64,000 bases of DNA from Clostridiales bacterium (GCA_012840355.1 DULN01000004.1:62001-126000), one strand, 5' to 3'. Numbered from the stretch's first letter, positions 16,531-26,567 are shown. A program made the numbers and translations. Notes: generated from the sequence alone by a model not told the origin.

Positions 16531-17691
16531 TCACTTTACCAACCGCAGCAGGAAATTTTTGTGTATCTTTACCGCGCAAAACCGGCACATCTCCTGGCAG
16601 CAGAAGCAGCGTATGCACTTTTTGTAGCTTATCCGCGCTTTCCGGTTTTCTATAGCAATTGCCTTCGCCGGGCAGCTTTCGGCGCATGCGCCGCAGCCGG
16701 TGCAGGTGGCAAGTTCGACCACCGGCTTCGGGCGCAAAAAGCCCGGAAGGTGGGTGAGCGGGTTTAGCGGTTTTGTCTCGGCGTGCTTTACCTGCTCCGG
16801 TCGGAACACAGAGGCAGGCTCGTCCCCCACTATCCGCAGACCGTCTATGCCGCCGGGGCACAACCCGCGCAACCGCGCGTCGGCAGTGGTTACGACTTCG
16901 CCTTCAAGCCGAAGGAGATATTCGCACAACGTGTCGACCGCGAACGGGTTGCGGCCGGAAATAATGCAGCCGAAAGGCTTCGGCGTGCCGCCCGTCGGCC
17001 CGTTGCCTTCCATTCCCACCACCGCGTCGACGATGCATAGCATCGGGCAGACCGACGCTACCGCGCAGGCGAGGTCGACGAGGTACCTCGAAAAATCCGC
17101 GGGGTGCGGGAACCGCGCGTGCATCGCCACTTTGTCGGTCCCGGGGATTAGCCCGAATAGGTTTTTTGCCGCCGCGGTCATCTGCGTCAGCGCGTGCGTT
17201 TTGAGCTTGCATACGTTGACTATCACATCGGCTTCTGCAGCGGGCGCAAGTATCTCGAAAGTTTTCGAGAGCTTTCCGTCCGGCAGGCTGATAGTCGCCG
17301 TCGATGTGTCGAAGCTAAGCGCGGCGCCGCAGCGGTTTGCGACCGCCGCGATGCCACTGGCGTTATATGCGGCGCGCAAAAGTGGGGGCTGGTGCGGGCC
17401 GCCCGGGCTTTCCGCAACTGTGACCGACGCCGGGCGGGCTGCGTTTATTACCTTTAGCACCGCCTCAACCACCGCGGGGTGGGTCGTCGCCATGCGCTCC
17501 GGCGAGGTCGACATTATGAGATTGGGCTTTACGACTACTCGCTTGTTTTCAAAAAAGCCCGGGCTGATGCCGAGGCTCTCAAGCTGCGCCTTTATAACTT
17601 TCTCTATCTCCCCCGCGTCGTACCGCTCGCAGCGCGTGATTGCGACCGGCCCAGCAGGCTCGAAATTGAGTTTTACTTCTTCCTTATTCAT
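16531..17691 (-). CDS. DUF362 domain protein with a C-terminal 2x[4Fe-4S] ferredoxin module
   Basis: 386 residues. DUF362 domain (about 30-310; VVVKPNLIM, TTHPAVVEAV, NVCKLKTHALTQMTAAAKN) followed by two ferredoxin clusters: CTGCGACAESCP and CIRCFCCQEMC. In the second cluster the last Cys is followed by RFCAV rather than CP, a mild variant. Cytoplasmic; probably an electron-transfer or redox protein of unknown reaction. The start is the ATG at 17691; the longer frame to 17763 lacks a ribosome site. It lies directly upstream of ispE, whose MEP-pathway neighbours IspG and IspH need reductants, but that link is speculation. Confidence 0.85.
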   Translation of the reverse strand: MNKEEVKLNFEPAGPVAITRCERYDAGEIEKVIKAQLESLGISPGFFENKRVVVKPNLIMSTSPERMATTHPAVVEAVLKVINAARPASVTVAESPGGPHQPPLLRAAYNASGIAAVANRCGAALSFDTSTATISLPDGKLSKTFEILAPAAEADVIVNVCKLKTHALTQMTAAAKNLFGLIPGTDKVAMHARFPHPADFSRYLVDLACAVASVCPMLCIVDAVVGMEGNGPTGGTPKPFGCIISGRNPFAVDTLCEYLLRLEGEVVTTADARLRGLCPGGIDGLRIVGDEPASVFRPEQVKHAETKPLNPLTHLPGFLRPKPVVELATCTGCGACAESCPAKAIAIENRKARISYKKCIRCFCCQEMCRFCAVKIHKNFLLRLVK

Positions 17692-17838
17692 GCATCCATT
17701 ATAACAAATCGCCCCGCCAAAAGCAAGCGGAGAAGCAAAACTTTTATTAAATAAATAACACAATGTTAAGCATTTTACACAAATGTAAATTTTCTGTATA
17801 TCGAGAATATATTAAAGTTGTCCAAAATATATGTTATA

Positions 17839-18121
17839 GCGGGCATAGGGAAGATGAAAATTGATGACGGACTCGACCGAAAGGGGGAGATGCCAAAGCA
17901 AATTTAGTTGCGCGGTATTCCGCGCGCGGCAGGTCTCAGCCGCAAGCCATGGGGCGCCTTCTTACCATAAATCTTATGCGCAGTTTGCCCCTAACATGCC
18001 TGCGGGAGGAAAGTCTAAACACTACAATTTCATATTGGGTTTTGGTGCACTTGTGTAGGCTTTAGTCCGGCAAAAGCCGGAAGAATGCAAAGGAGCGCAG
18101 TACAGCGCTCCGTTTTATTTT
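17839..18121 (+). ncRNA. candidate free-standing structured RNA
   Basis: About 280 nt with no gene but extensive pairing by eye. GCGGGCAT (17839-17846) pairs with ATGCCTGC (17996-18003), enclosing local hairpins GCAA/TTGC (17898-17911), GCGCGG/CCGCGC (17911-17926), GCGGC/GCCGC (17926-17942) and GGGGC/GCCCC (17952-17991). A second domain pairs AAGTCTAAACA (18010-18020) with TGTGTAGGCTT (18051-18061). Hairpin CCGGC/GCCGG and an intrinsic terminator follow. The next gene has its own consensus promoter directly after the terminator, so this is more likely a separate transcript than a leader. The 5' end is uncertain (weak TTAAAG-17-TATAGC). Family not recognised. Confidence 0.5.
18092..18121 (+). 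terminator. intrinsic terminator of the candidate RNA
   Basis: GGAGCGC, loop AGTACA, GCGCTCC, then GTTTTATTTT. Confidence 0.88.
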
Positions 18122-18122
18122 G

Positions 18123-18151
18123 TTGACATCGCTGGGCGGAGGTGTTATAAT
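18123..18151 (+). promoter_or_regulatory. consensus sigma-A promoter of ogg
   Basis: TTGACA, 17-bp spacer, TATAAT; both hexamers perfect. It begins right after the preceding terminator. Confidence 0.9.
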
Positions 18152-18217
18152 TAAGCGTTGCTCACACGGCGGCTTTAAGCTGCAGTGGGCACAAAGATTC
18201 TGGAGAGCGTTACATAA

Positions 18218-19108
18218 ATGGTTGCGATAACCGAAAATTTTGAGCCTGGCAAAGTAATTGTGGCCGGGCTTTCGGATTTTGATATTGCGCAGATTTTCGA
18301 CTGCGGGCAATGTTTCAGGTTTGACCCCGACCCGGCGGGCGGGATATCAGGCGTGGCATTTGGCAGGTGGGTGAGGCTCGAGCAGCCACGTCCAGACACG
18401 CTTATAATCTACGGCGCGGGGCGAGAGGAGTACGAGCGCGTATGGAAGCGGTACCTCTCGCTTGACGAGGATTACGGCGCGATTAAGGCGGACATCGCCG
18501 AGCGGTTTGCGCCATTTGATAAAGCGGGGATAATCAACGCGGCGATGGAGCGGGGCGGCGGGATACGCATCTTGCGGCAAGACCCGTGGGAGACGCTCTG
18601 CTCGTTTATCGTGTCGCAAAACAACAACATTCCGCGGATAAAAAAGATTATCGCCGCACTATCCGAGGAGTACGGCGAGAAATTTGAGTATAAATCCGGC
18701 GACGGCGAGTCTAAAACCTTTTATTCCTTCCCTACTGCCGAGGCGCTTGCACGCGCGGGCGAAGAAGCCCTCTACGCGCTGCGGACGGGGTTTAGGGCGA
18801 AATACATATACGATGCGGCGCGCAAGGTCGCCGAAGGAGAGCTTGACCTTGGCTCGATAGCCAAGCTGCCGACATCCGAGGCAGCTGCCGAGCTTATGAA
18901 AATCAAAGGCGTGGGGCTAAAGGTTGCAAGCTGCGTCTTACTTTTCGGTTTCGGCCGGACCGAGGCGTTCCCTGTCGACGTATGGGTTCGCCGCGTGCTC
19001 GACAAATACTACCCGGACGGGCTTGACACCACAGCGCTCGGGCGCTACGCCGGCATCGCGCAGCAGTATTTGTTTTACTATGAGCGTTATATAAACGGCA
19101 ATCGATAA
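18218..19108 (+). CDS. ogg: 8-oxoguanine DNA glycosylase/AP lyase, OGG1 type
   Basis: 296 residues. Excises oxidised guanine. An N-terminal OGG_N domain precedes the helix-hairpin-helix-GPD domain. The catalytic Lys lies in IKGVGLKVASCVLLFGFGR and the catalytic Asp in FPVDVWVRR; SQNNNIPRIKKII is the other family signature. Strong own promoter; ribosome site GGAG is about 12 nt from the ATG. Followed by a palindromic repeat rather than a conventional terminator. Confidence 0.93.
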   Translation: MVAITENFEPGKVIVAGLSDFDIAQIFDCGQCFRFDPDPAGGISGVAFGRWVRLEQPRPDTLIIYGAGREEYERVWKRYLSLDEDYGAIKADIAERFAPFDKAGIINAAMERGGGIRILRQDPWETLCSFIVSQNNNIPRIKKIIAALSEEYGEKFEYKSGDGESKTFYSFPTAEALARAGEEALYALRTGFRAKYIYDAARKVAEGELDLGSIAKLPTSEAAAELMKIKGVGLKVASCVLLFGFGRTEAFPVDVWVRRVLDKYYPDGLDTTALGRYAGIAQQYLFYYERYINGNR

Positions 19109-19122
19109 ATGTATGATATTTT

Positions 19123-19149
19123 GGGGGGACTTTTTGGAAAAAGCCCCCC
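19123..19149. repeat. dispersed G6/C6 palindrome
   Basis: GGGGGGACTTTTT, GG, AAAAAGCCCCCC; best-preserved copy of the family, 14 bp after ogg. Confidence 0.75.
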
Positions 19150-19296
19150 ACGCCCCTTTAAAAATCCTTATACATTGGGCTTGGTTAAGAGCCATTCGCT
19201 ACTACAAACCAGCAGAGATAACCCAACCTAAAGGCGCCATTCTGCAATTCTGCCGTACAGGCAACGCTTTCGAAATCCGCGCCGCCTTGCTAGGAC

Positions 19297-19317
19297 CCCT
19301 TACCCAAGCGGCGGCTT
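19297..19317. repeat. short dispersed motif CCCTTACCCAAGCGGCGGCTT
   Basis: Shared with 29028-29047 and 47384-47403. Each copy lies 50-180 bp downstream of a G/T palindrome. The stretch between this motif and the trp promoter has no gene. Confidence 0.55.
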
Positions 19318-19410
19318 GGGTGGCACCTCCTACGGAATCTACCAATCAGCTTGGATATCTAGCACAAATTTCCTGGCAATTCCGGCAATATTTTCTCACT
19401 TTCCGTGGTA

Positions 19411-19439
19411 TTGACATTTCCTGCGTGCGGAAATATAAT
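19411..19439 (+). promoter_or_regulatory. consensus sigma-A promoter of the trp operon
   Basis: TTGACA, 17-bp spacer, TATAAT; about 35 bp upstream of the T-box core. Confidence 0.92.
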
Positions 19440-19472
19440 ATTAACACAATTTAATATGCTGTCATTCTAAAC

Positions 19473-19801
19473 CGTTGAAGCGGAGGTAAAGACGGCATGG
19501 AGCCCACAGAGAGTCCGGGTAGGTGAGAGCCGGATGGTGATCGGGCCGTCATAATGGGCCGCTGAGGGCGCAGTCAAAGGATGTGCGGATATGCTGGCGC
19601 GTTGGGCGCCGGGCTTGCGTGGCTGTTGCTGCAAATCCGCCGCCGAGTATACTGCGACGTAAGGCGCGCGTTAGACGCCGGGGATATGACTCGTATCCCG
19701 CTGAGCGTACGGCTAGTGCCGTAAAAACAGGGTGGCACCGCGGATAAAGTATTTTATTCGTCCCTGACAGATTGTTTGTTCTGTCAGGGACTTTTTGTTT
19801 T
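19473..19801 (+). ncRNA. tryptophan T-box leader
   Basis: Binds uncharged tRNA-Trp and lets transcription pass into trpE. Visible elements: AGAGAG (about 19507), GGTGAGAGCCGG, the specifier TGG (19555-19557) five bases before TGAG as in other T-boxes, the T-box sequence AACAGGGTGGCACCGCGG (19726-19743), and the terminator GTCCCTGACAG / CTGTCAGGGAC with TTTTTGTTTT (19760-19801). The UGG specifier matches the trp genes it precedes. Confidence 0.93.
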
Positions 19802-19829
19802 CCAAATTATTGCGAAAGGAAGGATAACC

Positions 19830-21290
19830 GTGACAAAAACAAAAAAACCTACCATAAGGCCAACAGCCGAAGAGTTTTTTACGCTCGCCTCAAGCGGTTA
19901 CACGATTGTACCTTTAAGCTGCGAGCTTTTTGCAGACATCAAAACGCCGATTGAGGTGCTGAAAATCCTAAAAGCCGCATATAGCCACTGCTTTTTGCTC
20001 GAGTCTGTGATCGGCGGAGAGCGATGGGGACGGTATACCTTCCTTGGATTTGGGCCTAAACTCGAGATTACCTGTGGGAACGGAGAGATGCGTGTAGGCG
20101 GCGAAACTTTTTCCGCAAGCTCACCTAAGGATGAAATCCGAAAAATCCTTGCAGCCTACAAAAGCCCACGGCTTTCATACCTTCCGCCGTTTACCGGCGG
20201 GCTTGTCGGGTATTTCGCTTTTGAGTATATAAAATACTCTGAGCCGTCGCTGATGCTGGATCTGCCCGACGACGAGGGGTTCCGCGACGTCGACCTCATG
20301 CTTTTCGACCGCATTATCGCTTACGACAACCTGCGCCAAAAGATTGTGCTTATTGCCAACGTCGAGCCGACGGCAGAAGGCTATGAGCGCGGCGTGCGTG
20401 AGCTTGAGATGATGCGCGAGCTTGTCTTATCCGGCACGCCCACCGGTTCGATAAGCGGCTCGGCGGCTGATGAGTTTACGCAGCATTTTGACCGTGACGG
20501 CTTTTCCCAGCTTGTCGAGCGGGCGAAGCGCTATATCTTCGAGGGCGACATCTTCCAAATCGTGCTTTCAAACCGATTCTCCACCTCGTTTGAGGGCAGC
20601 CTTTTTGACACCTACCGCCGGCTGCGGACGATTAACCCGTCGCCCTATATGTTCTATTTCTCCTCGCCTGAGCTTGAGGTGGCGGGCTCGTCGCCCGAAA
20701 CGCTCGTGAGGCTTGAGGACGGAGTGCTGCGCACCTTCCCGCTCGCCGGCAGCCGCCCGCGCGGCAAAACGCCCGAAGAGGACAAAGCGCTCGAGCTAGA
20801 GCTGCTCGCCGACGAAAAGGAGCTTGCCGAACACAACATGCTGGTCGACCTAGGGCGCAACGACCTTGGTAGAATCAGCGTGCTCGGCAGCGTCGAAGTC
20901 GAGGAGCTGCGCGCCATCCACCGCTATTCTCATGTAATGCACATAGGCTCGACGGTGCGCGGCCAAATCCGACCCGGCTGCGATGCTCTTGACGCGGTTG
21001 AAGCCGTGCTGCCGGCAGGCACGCTTTCGGGCGCGCCGAAAATCAGGGCATGCGAGCTAATCGCCGAGCTTGAGGGGCTGCGCAGGGGGCTATACGGCGG
21101 CGCCGTCGGCTATATCGATTTTGCAGGGAACATGGACACCTGCATCGCTATCAGGCTCGCCTACAAAAAGAACGGGCGGGTGTATGTGCGTAGCGGCGCG
21201 GGCATCGTTGCCGACTCGGTGCCCGAGCGCGAGTACGAGGAAACCAAAAACAAAGCCGCGGCGCTGCTCGCCGCGCTGAAGGAGGACTAA
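19830..21290 (+). CDS. trpE: anthranilate synthase component I
   Basis: 486 residues from a GTG with AAAGGAAGGA upstream. Converts chorismate to anthranilate with ammonia from TrpG. The N-terminal feedback region contains LLES; the chorismate-binding domain holds the late motifs AGSRPRG, DLGRNDLGRIS, HIGSTVRGQ, LPAGTLSGAPKIRA and GGAVGYIDFAGNMDTCIAIR. First gene of a seven-gene operon trpE-G-D-C-F-B-A with all steps from chorismate to tryptophan, controlled by the Trp T-box. Confidence 0.96.
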   Translation: MTKTKKPTIRPTAEEFFTLASSGYTIVPLSCELFADIKTPIEVLKILKAAYSHCFLLESVIGGERWGRYTFLGFGPKLEITCGNGEMRVGGETFSASSPKDEIRKILAAYKSPRLSYLPPFTGGLVGYFAFEYIKYSEPSLMLDLPDDEGFRDVDLMLFDRIIAYDNLRQKIVLIANVEPTAEGYERGVRELEMMRELVLSGTPTGSISGSAADEFTQHFDRDGFSQLVERAKRYIFEGDIFQIVLSNRFSTSFEGSLFDTYRRLRTINPSPYMFYFSSPELEVAGSSPETLVRLEDGVLRTFPLAGSRPRGKTPEEDKALELELLADEKELAEHNMLVDLGRNDLGRISVLGSVEVEELRAIHRYSHVMHIGSTVRGQIRPGCDALDAVEAVLPAGTLSGAPKIRACELIAELEGLRRGLYGGAVGYIDFAGNMDTCIAIRLAYKKNGRVYVRSGAGIVADSVPEREYEETKNKAAALLAALKED

Positions 21291-21294
21291 ACGA

Positions 21295-21909
21295 ATGGTC
21301 GTGCTGATTGACAACTACGACAGCTTTTCATATAACCTCTACCAGCTTGCCGGAACGATAATGCCCGGCATCGCAGTATTCCGCAACGACACGATAACCG
21401 TCGAGGAACTTGACGCCCTAAATCCTGAGGCTATAATCCTTTCGCCCGGTCCGGGAAGGCCCGAGGACGCTGGCATCTGCGTCGAGGTGGTGCGCCGGCT
21501 GGGGCACAAGTATCCGATTTTGGGCGTCTGCCTGGGGCTGCAGGCGATATGCGCAGCTTACGGCGGGCAGGTGACATACGCCAAGAGGCTAATGCACGGC
21601 AAGCAGTCGAAAGTCCTAATCGACGTGCGCGCGCCGATTTTCAAGGGCCTTCCGCCCGTCATTTACGCCGGGCGGTACCACTCGCTTGCGGCGGACCGCG
21701 GGAGCCTGCCGGCCTGCCTATCGGTCATCGCCAAGGTCACTGGCGAGGGGGCGGTGGACGCGGGCGAGGTCATGGCGGTCGCCCACCGCGAGCACAAGGT
21801 TTTTGGGCTTCAGTTTCACCCGGAATCAATCCTCACGCCCGACGGAAGAAAGATACTTGAGAACTTTTTTGCTATAGTACAACAAAATGATGCGAGGGAT
21901 TCGGCATGA
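21295..21909 (+). CDS. trpG: anthranilate synthase component II (glutamine amidotransferase)
   Basis: 204 residues. Provides ammonia to TrpE. The class I amidotransferase triad is visible: nucleophile Cys in GVCLGLQ, and His and Glu in FHPES. The N-terminal [12 protein letters not shown] and [12 protein letters not shown] are typical. It lies 4 bp after trpE and overlaps trpD by 4 bp. In some bacteria TrpG also serves folate synthesis as PabA; with no pab gene nearby this is open. Confidence 0.95.
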   Translation: MVVLIDNYDSFSYNLYQLAGTIMPGIAVFRNDTITVEELDALNPEAIILSPGPGRPEDAGICVEVVRRLGHKYPILGVCLGLQAICAAYGGQVTYAKRLMHGKQSKVLIDVRAPIFKGLPPVIYAGRYHSLAADRGSLPACLSVIAKVTGEGAVDAGEVMAVAHREHKVFGLQFHPESILTPDGRKILENFFAIVQQNDARDSA

Positions 21910-22937
21910 TTAGGGAAGCGATTATCAAAATCGTCGACAAGCAGGAGCTGACGTTCGACGAGGCGTACGCCGTCATGAGCGAGATAATGGACGGCAAAAC
22001 CACACAGACGCAAAACGCTGCGTTCCTTGCGGCGCTGTCTACCAAAAGCGCCAAAGCCGAGACTATCGACGAGATTTTCGGCTGCGCAGCGGCGATGCGC
22101 GAGAGGGCGACTCCGGTTGAGCACCCACACGACGCGCTTGAGATTGTCGGCACCGGCGGCGACCGCTCGGGCAGCTTCAACATATCGACCACGGCGTCGA
22201 TTGTGCTCGCAGCCGGCGGCGTCAAAGTCGCAAAGCATGGCAACCGAGCGGCGACATCTGGCAGCGGCGCGGCGGATTGCCTTGAGGCGCTGGGAATTAA
22301 CATTGAGCAGTCGCCCGAAGACTGCCGCCGGCTGCTTGAGGCTGTCGGCATCTGCTTTATTTTCGCGCAGAAGTACCACACTTCGATGAAATATGTCGGC
22401 GCTATCCGCCGGGAGCTTGGCATCCGAACGGTGTTCAATATCCTCGGACCGCTGACCAATCCCGCAAGGCCGGTATACCAGCTGCTCGGTGTCTACGACG
22501 AGTACCTTATCGAGCCACTCGCGAAAGTGCTCGACCGGCTCGGCGTGCGGCGGGGCTTTGTCGTCTACAACCGCGCGGGGCTTGACGAGCTTGCGACTTG
22601 CGGCGACAATGCGGTCTGCGAGCTGCGCGATGGCTACTATCGCTCGACGGTGTTTTCGCCCGAGGATTTCGGGCTGCCGCGCTGCGAAAAGAACGACCTG
22701 CGCGGCGGCACACCAGATGAAAACGCGGAGATAACGCTCAAAATCCTAAGAGGCGAGCGCGGTCCGAAGCGCGACACCGTGCTGTTGAACTCAGGCGCGG
22801 GGTTCTACCTTGCGGGCAAGGTACAGAGCATACCCGACGGTATCGCGCTTGCTGCCGATATCATCGACTCCGGCAAGGCGCTCGCTAAGCTTGAAGAGTA
22901 CCGTGCCGCAGCCTCCAAGGCGAGGGAGTCGGCATGA
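21906..22937 (+). CDS. trpD: anthranilate phosphoribosyltransferase
   Basis: 343 residues, separate from TrpG (not fused). Transfers phosphoribose from PRPP to anthranilate. Motifs: [18 protein letters not shown] (PRPP site), [21 protein letters not shown] and [16 protein letters not shown] overlap with both neighbours implies coupled translation. Confidence 0.96.
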   Translation: MIREAIIKIVDKQELTFDEAYAVMSEIMDGKTTQTQNAAFLAALSTKSAKAETIDEIFGCAAAMRERATPVEHPHDALEIVGTGGDRSGSFNISTTASIVLAAGGVKVAKHGNRAATSGSGAADCLEALGINIEQSPEDCRRLLEAVGICFIFAQKYHTSMKYVGAIRRELGIRTVFNILGPLTNPARPVYQLLGVYDEYLIEPLAKVLDRLGVRRGFVVYNRAGLDELATCGDNAVCELRDGYYRSTVFSPEDFGLPRCEKNDLRGGTPDENAEITLKILRGERGPKRDTVLLNSGAGFYLAGKVQSIPDGIALAADIIDSGKALAKLEEYRAAASKARESA

Positions 22938-23797
22938 GCTGCGAAACATCAGCCTCCGCTGCGGCAAATTGCCGCCTCCCAACCGCGCCCGCCGGGGATA
23001 TACTTGAGCTTTTAGCAGCGCGCGCTCGTGCGCGTGCGGAAGAGCAAAAAGCGCGGACGCCGCTTGTCGAGCTTGAGGCGCGCGCGGTTGCGCTTGCCGC
23101 CGCCGAACGGCAGGCGGGCGGCTTCTTTGCCTATCCTTTTGAGGCGGCGATTGCGAGCGCTGGGTTTGCCTTTATCTGCGAGTGCAAGCGTGCCTCGCCT
23201 TCAAAAGGGCTGATTGCGCCCGAATATGACCCTGTGGCGATTGCGCTCGACTACGAGGCGGCGGGCGCGAGCTGTATCTCCGTACTTACCGAGCCTGAGT
23301 TTTTCCTTGGAGCGGCTGAACACCTGCGCGCGGTCGCGGCGGCGGTGTCCCAGCCCTGCCTGCGTAAGGATTTTGTCGTTGACGACTGGTTTATATACGA
23401 AGCGAAGCTGCTCGGAGCGGCGGCGGTGCTGCTTATCGCCGCGATTACTCCGCGCGGAGAGCTTGAATGCCGGATACACCTTTGCAGGCGGCTAGGGCTT
23501 TCGGCGCTTGTCGAGGTGCATACCGAGCGTGAGCTTGATGACGCGCTGTCGTCGGGCGCGAGCCTGATCGGCATAAACGCGCGCAACTTGCGCGATTTCA
23601 GCGTGGACCTTGGCGTCGTCGAGCGGCTGGCAAAGCTTGTCCCGGCGGGTGTACCTGTCGTAGCCGAAAGCGGGGTTAAGTCGCGCGAGGATGTCCTACG
23701 GCTAAAGAGCGCCGGCGCGCGTGCCGCTCTCATCGGCGAGACTCTCATGCGCGCACCCGACCGCCGGGCTTTGCTCGCCGAGCTTAGGAGTATGTAA
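22934..23797 (+). CDS. trpC: indole-3-glycerol phosphate synthase
   Basis: 287 residues, TIM barrel. Closes the indole ring from CdRP. Motifs: [14 protein letters not shown] with catalytic Lys, [55 protein letters not shown] and [12 protein letters not shown]. Begins in an ATGA overlap with trpD. The first 25 residues are rich in Ala/Pro/Cys and longer than usual. Confidence 0.95.
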   Translation: MSCETSASAAANCRLPTAPAGDILELLAARARARAEEQKARTPLVELEARAVALAAAERQAGGFFAYPFEAAIASAGFAFICECKRASPSKGLIAPEYDPVAIALDYEAAGASCISVLTEPEFFLGAAEHLRAVAAAVSQPCLRKDFVVDDWFIYEAKLLGAAAVLLIAAITPRGELECRIHLCRRLGLSALVEVHTERELDDALSSGASLIGINARNLRDFSVDLGVVERLAKLVPAGVPVVAESGVKSREDVLRLKSAGARAALIGETLMRAPDRRALLAELRSM

Positions 23798-23822
23798 TAA
23801 ATGGTGCTCAACTTTACTGGAG

Positions 23823-24461
23823 GTGAGCCTCATACGCACCCCCAAAATCAAGCTTTGCGGCATGCGTACCCCATACGACATCGAGCTTGCGAACCGCTAT
23901 CTCCCCGACTATTGCGGCTTTGTGTTTGTGCCGAAAAGCCGCCGCTATGTCCCGCACGATGAGGCGGCTGCGCTTAAAAAGTCGCTTGACCCGCGGGTTT
24001 TGGCAGTAGGCGTGTTCGCCGGCGAAATTGTCGATACCGTCGCGCGGCTGCTCGAGCGCGGCGTAATCGACATTGCCCAACTGCACGGTGGCGAGGATGA
24101 GGAATATATCGCGCGTCTGCGGGAGCTTACGGGCAAGACGATTATAAAGGCGTTTTTTGTACGCTCGGAAAGCGATATTGAGCTTGCCGAAAAATCCTCC
24201 GCCGACTACGTTTTGCTTGACGGCTCGCGTGGCGGCGAAGGGCGGGCTTTCGACTGGCAGCTCGCGCGGGGGCTTAGGCGGGATTTTTTCCTCGCCGGCG
24301 GGCTTACGCCGGAAAACGTATGCGATGCGATAAAATTGTCGCGCCCCTATGCTGTCGACGTCAGCTCGGGCATCGAGCGCGGAGGGGCAAAGGACGCGAG
24401 GCTGGTAGAAGAATTTTTATCTGCGGTGCGGGGCTTTCCCTATGAATTGCCGAAAGGATGA
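23823..24461 (+). CDS. trpF: phosphoribosylanthranilate isomerase
   Basis: About 212 residues; isomerises PRA to CdRP. Motifs: PKIKLCGMRTPYDIELA (catalytic Cys), VGVFAG, QLHGGEDEEYIARL, LLDGSRGGEGRAFDW, LAGGLTPENV and VDVSSGIERGGAKD. The start is unclear. I list the in-frame GTG at 23823, but it lies inside GGAGGTGA; the codon optimally spaced (8 nt) from that site is ATA at 23832. The first ATG (23862) would remove the conserved KLCG. The gene is 25 bp after trpC. Confidence 0.9.
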   Translation: MSLIRTPKIKLCGMRTPYDIELANRYLPDYCGFVFVPKSRRYVPHDEAAALKKSLDPRVLAVGVFAGEIVDTVARLLERGVIDIAQLHGGEDEEYIARLRELTGKTIIKAFFVRSESDIELAEKSSADYVLLDGSRGGEGRAFDWQLARGLRRDFFLAGGLTPENVCDAIKLSRPYAVDVSSGIERGGAKDARLVEEFLSAVRGFPYELPKG

Positions 24462-24467
24462 TGATAT

Positions 24468-25658
24468 ATGCAAAACGTAAAAGGAAGGTTCGGCGTGCAC
24501 GGCGGGCAGTATGTGCCTGAAACTCTGATGCCCGCATTAATTGAGCTCGAGCGCGAGTACGAGCGGCTTCGCGCCGACCCCGGATTTACCGCCGAACTTG
24601 AGGGTCTGCTTAAAAACTACGCGGGCCGCCCGAGCCTTTTATATTATGCTGGGAAGCTTACCCGGCTGCTCGGCGGCGCGAAAATATACCTCAAGCGCGA
24701 GGACCTAAACCACACCGGCTCGCACAAAATAAACAACGTGCTCGGTCAGGCGCTGCTCGCCAAAAAAATGGGCAAAAAAAGGCTTATCGCCGAGACCGGC
24801 GCGGGGCAGCACGGCGTGGCTACGGCTACTGCCGCGGCGCTGCTCGACCTTGAGTGCACGATTTTCATGGGCGAGGAGGACATGCGCCGGCAAGCGCTCA
24901 ACGTCTACCGCATGCGGCTGCTAGGCGCCGAGGTCATGCCGGTTGTGACCGGCACGCGCACGCTCAAAGACGCGGTTTCGGCTGCGCTGCGCGAGTGGAC
25001 GGCGCGCGTCGCTGACACCCACTACTGCCTCGGCTCCGTCATGGGCCCGCACCCGTTCCCGACGATTGTGCGCGACTTTCAGTCGGTAATATCCCGGGAA
25101 ATTCGCGCGCAGATGCTCGAGGCTGAAGGCAGGCTGCCGGATGTCATCGCAGCATGCGTGGGAGGCGGCAGCAACGCCATAGGCTCGTTTTACGATTTTA
25201 TCGGCGAGCCGTCGGTGCGGCTGGTCGGCTGCGAGGCTGCGGGGCGGGGGCTAGACTCGCCCGACACCGCCGCGACGATTACGACCGGCAGGCTTGGCAT
25301 CTTCCACGGCATGAAGTCATATTTCTGCCAAGACGAGCGGGGGCAGATCGCGCCGGTCTATTCAATTTCGGCGGGGCTTGACTATCCCGGCGTCGGGCCG
25401 GAGCACGCATGGCTGCACGATACCGGCCGAGCCGAGTATGTCGCCATAACCGACGAGGAGGCGGTCGAGGCATTTGAGCTGCTCTCGCGCAGCGAGGGGA
25501 TAATCCCCGCAATCGAGTCGGCGCATGCGGTGGCATTCGCCCTGCGCGAGGCGCCGAAGCTCGGGCGCGACAAAATAATGGTCGTCACGCTGTCCGGGCG
25601 CGGCGACAAGGACTGTGCGCAAATCGCGCGCTACCGCGGGGAGGCGATCAGCGAATGA
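24468..25658 (+). CDS. trpB: tryptophan synthase beta chain
   Basis: 396 residues. PLP enzyme that joins indole and serine. The PLP lysine is in [12 protein letters not shown]; the phosphate-binding GGGSNAIG and the [15 protein letters not shown] segment are intact, as is the C-terminal SGRGDKD. This is the TrpB1 type that partners TrpA, which follows with a 4-bp overlap. Confidence 0.97.
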   Translation: MQNVKGRFGVHGGQYVPETLMPALIELEREYERLRADPGFTAELEGLLKNYAGRPSLLYYAGKLTRLLGGAKIYLKREDLNHTGSHKINNVLGQALLAKKMGKKRLIAETGAGQHGVATATAAALLDLECTIFMGEEDMRRQALNVYRMRLLGAEVMPVVTGTRTLKDAVSAALREWTARVADTHYCLGSVMGPHPFPTIVRDFQSVISREIRAQMLEAEGRLPDVIAACVGGGSNAIGSFYDFIGEPSVRLVGCEAAGRGLDSPDTAATITTGRLGIFHGMKSYFCQDERGQIAPVYSISAGLDYPGVGPEHAWLHDTGRAEYVAITDEEAVEAFELLSRSEGIIPAIESAHAVAFALREAPKLGRDKIMVVTLSGRGDKDCAQIARYRGEAISE

Positions 25659-26467
25659 AAAAGACAAGGCTAACAGAGTCGTTCTCGCGCGGCAAGGCAT
25701 TCGTCGGCTATGTCACTTGCGGCGACCCGGACATGGATACGACTTTTGAGGTGGCGCGCGTGATGCAGGCGGCGGGCGCGGACATAATTGAGCTTGGGAT
25801 ACCGTTCTCCGACCCGACCGCTGAAGGGCCGGTTATAATGGAGGCGAGCATGCGCGCGCTGGCGGCGGGCGCGACGACCGAGGGGGTGCTCCATCTCGCG
25901 CGCCGGCTCCGTGCCGAGGGCGTCACAATCCCTATCGCGTTTATGACATACGCTAACGTCGTCTACTCTTACGGCATCGAGCGGTTCGCCGCTCGATGCG
26001 CCGAGGTGGGCGTAGACGGGCTTATTTTGCCCGACGTGCCGTTTGAAGAAAAAGAAGAGTTCGCGCCGGCATGCCGCGCGCATGGCGTCGATTTTGTACC
26101 GCTCGTCGCGCCGACCTCCGAGGGTAGGATTGCCGCTATCGCGCGCGAGGCTGAGGGGTTTGTTTACATCGTCTCCTCGCTCGGCGTGACAGGCATGCGC
26201 GACCGGCTCGACGGCAACATACCCGAAATGGTGCGGCTTGTGCGGCAGGCGACTTCCCTGCCCTGCGCCGTGGGGTTCGGCATAAAGTCGCCCGAGCAGG
26301 CGGCGGCGGTCGTCGGCGCGGGCGGATACGCCGTGCCAGGCGTGTGCTACCCCGACGGCGTCATCGTGGGCAGCGCTATTGTCGACATCATAGCGCGGCA
26401 TGGCAAAAACGCGCCCGCGGCGGTCGGCGAGTTCGTTCGGGCAATAAAAGAGGCTATCTCAAAATAG
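25655..26467 (+). CDS. trpA: tryptophan synthase alpha chain
   Basis: 270 residues. Cleaves indole-3-glycerol phosphate to indole. Motifs: [20 protein letters not shown] (catalytic Glu near 46 and Asp near 57), [24 protein letters not shown] and [13 protein letters not shown]. Slightly unusual Asp/Glu context in the first loop (SDPTAEGP instead of the common SDPxADGP). Last gene of the operon; a terminator follows. Confidence 0.96.
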   Translation: MKKTRLTESFSRGKAFVGYVTCGDPDMDTTFEVARVMQAAGADIIELGIPFSDPTAEGPVIMEASMRALAAGATTEGVLHLARRLRAEGVTIPIAFMTYANVVYSYGIERFAARCAEVGVDGLILPDVPFEEKEEFAPACRAHGVDFVPLVAPTSEGRIAAIAREAEGFVYIVSSLGVTGMRDRLDGNIPEMVRLVRQATSLPCAVGFGIKSPEQAAAVVGAGGYAVPGVCYPDGVIVGSAIVDIIARHGKNAPAAVGEFVRAIKEAISK

Positions 26468-26489
26468 CGCCCTGCGGTGGTTAAAGCAA

Positions 26490-26521
26490 ACAGGCGCCCT
26501 TGTGGGGCGCCTGTTGTTTTT
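26490..26521 (+). terminator. intrinsic terminator of the trp operon
   Basis: ACAGGCGCCC / GGGCGCCTGT with a five-base loop, then TGTTTTTT. The T-run also supplies a possible -35 (TTGTTT) 17 bp before TATCAT for the next gene. Confidence 0.9.
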
Positions 26522-26567
26522 TGCCGCCAGTTATGCTATCATTACCGTAGCTTGGGAGGGATAGCCG

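Noticed and set aside
17839..18061. RNase P RNA or lysine riboswitch
   Set aside because: GAGGAAAGTC and GGGGGAGATGCCAAAGC are only partial matches; the paired ACAGA(A/G)A and GAGGTGC-type elements of those classes are missing.
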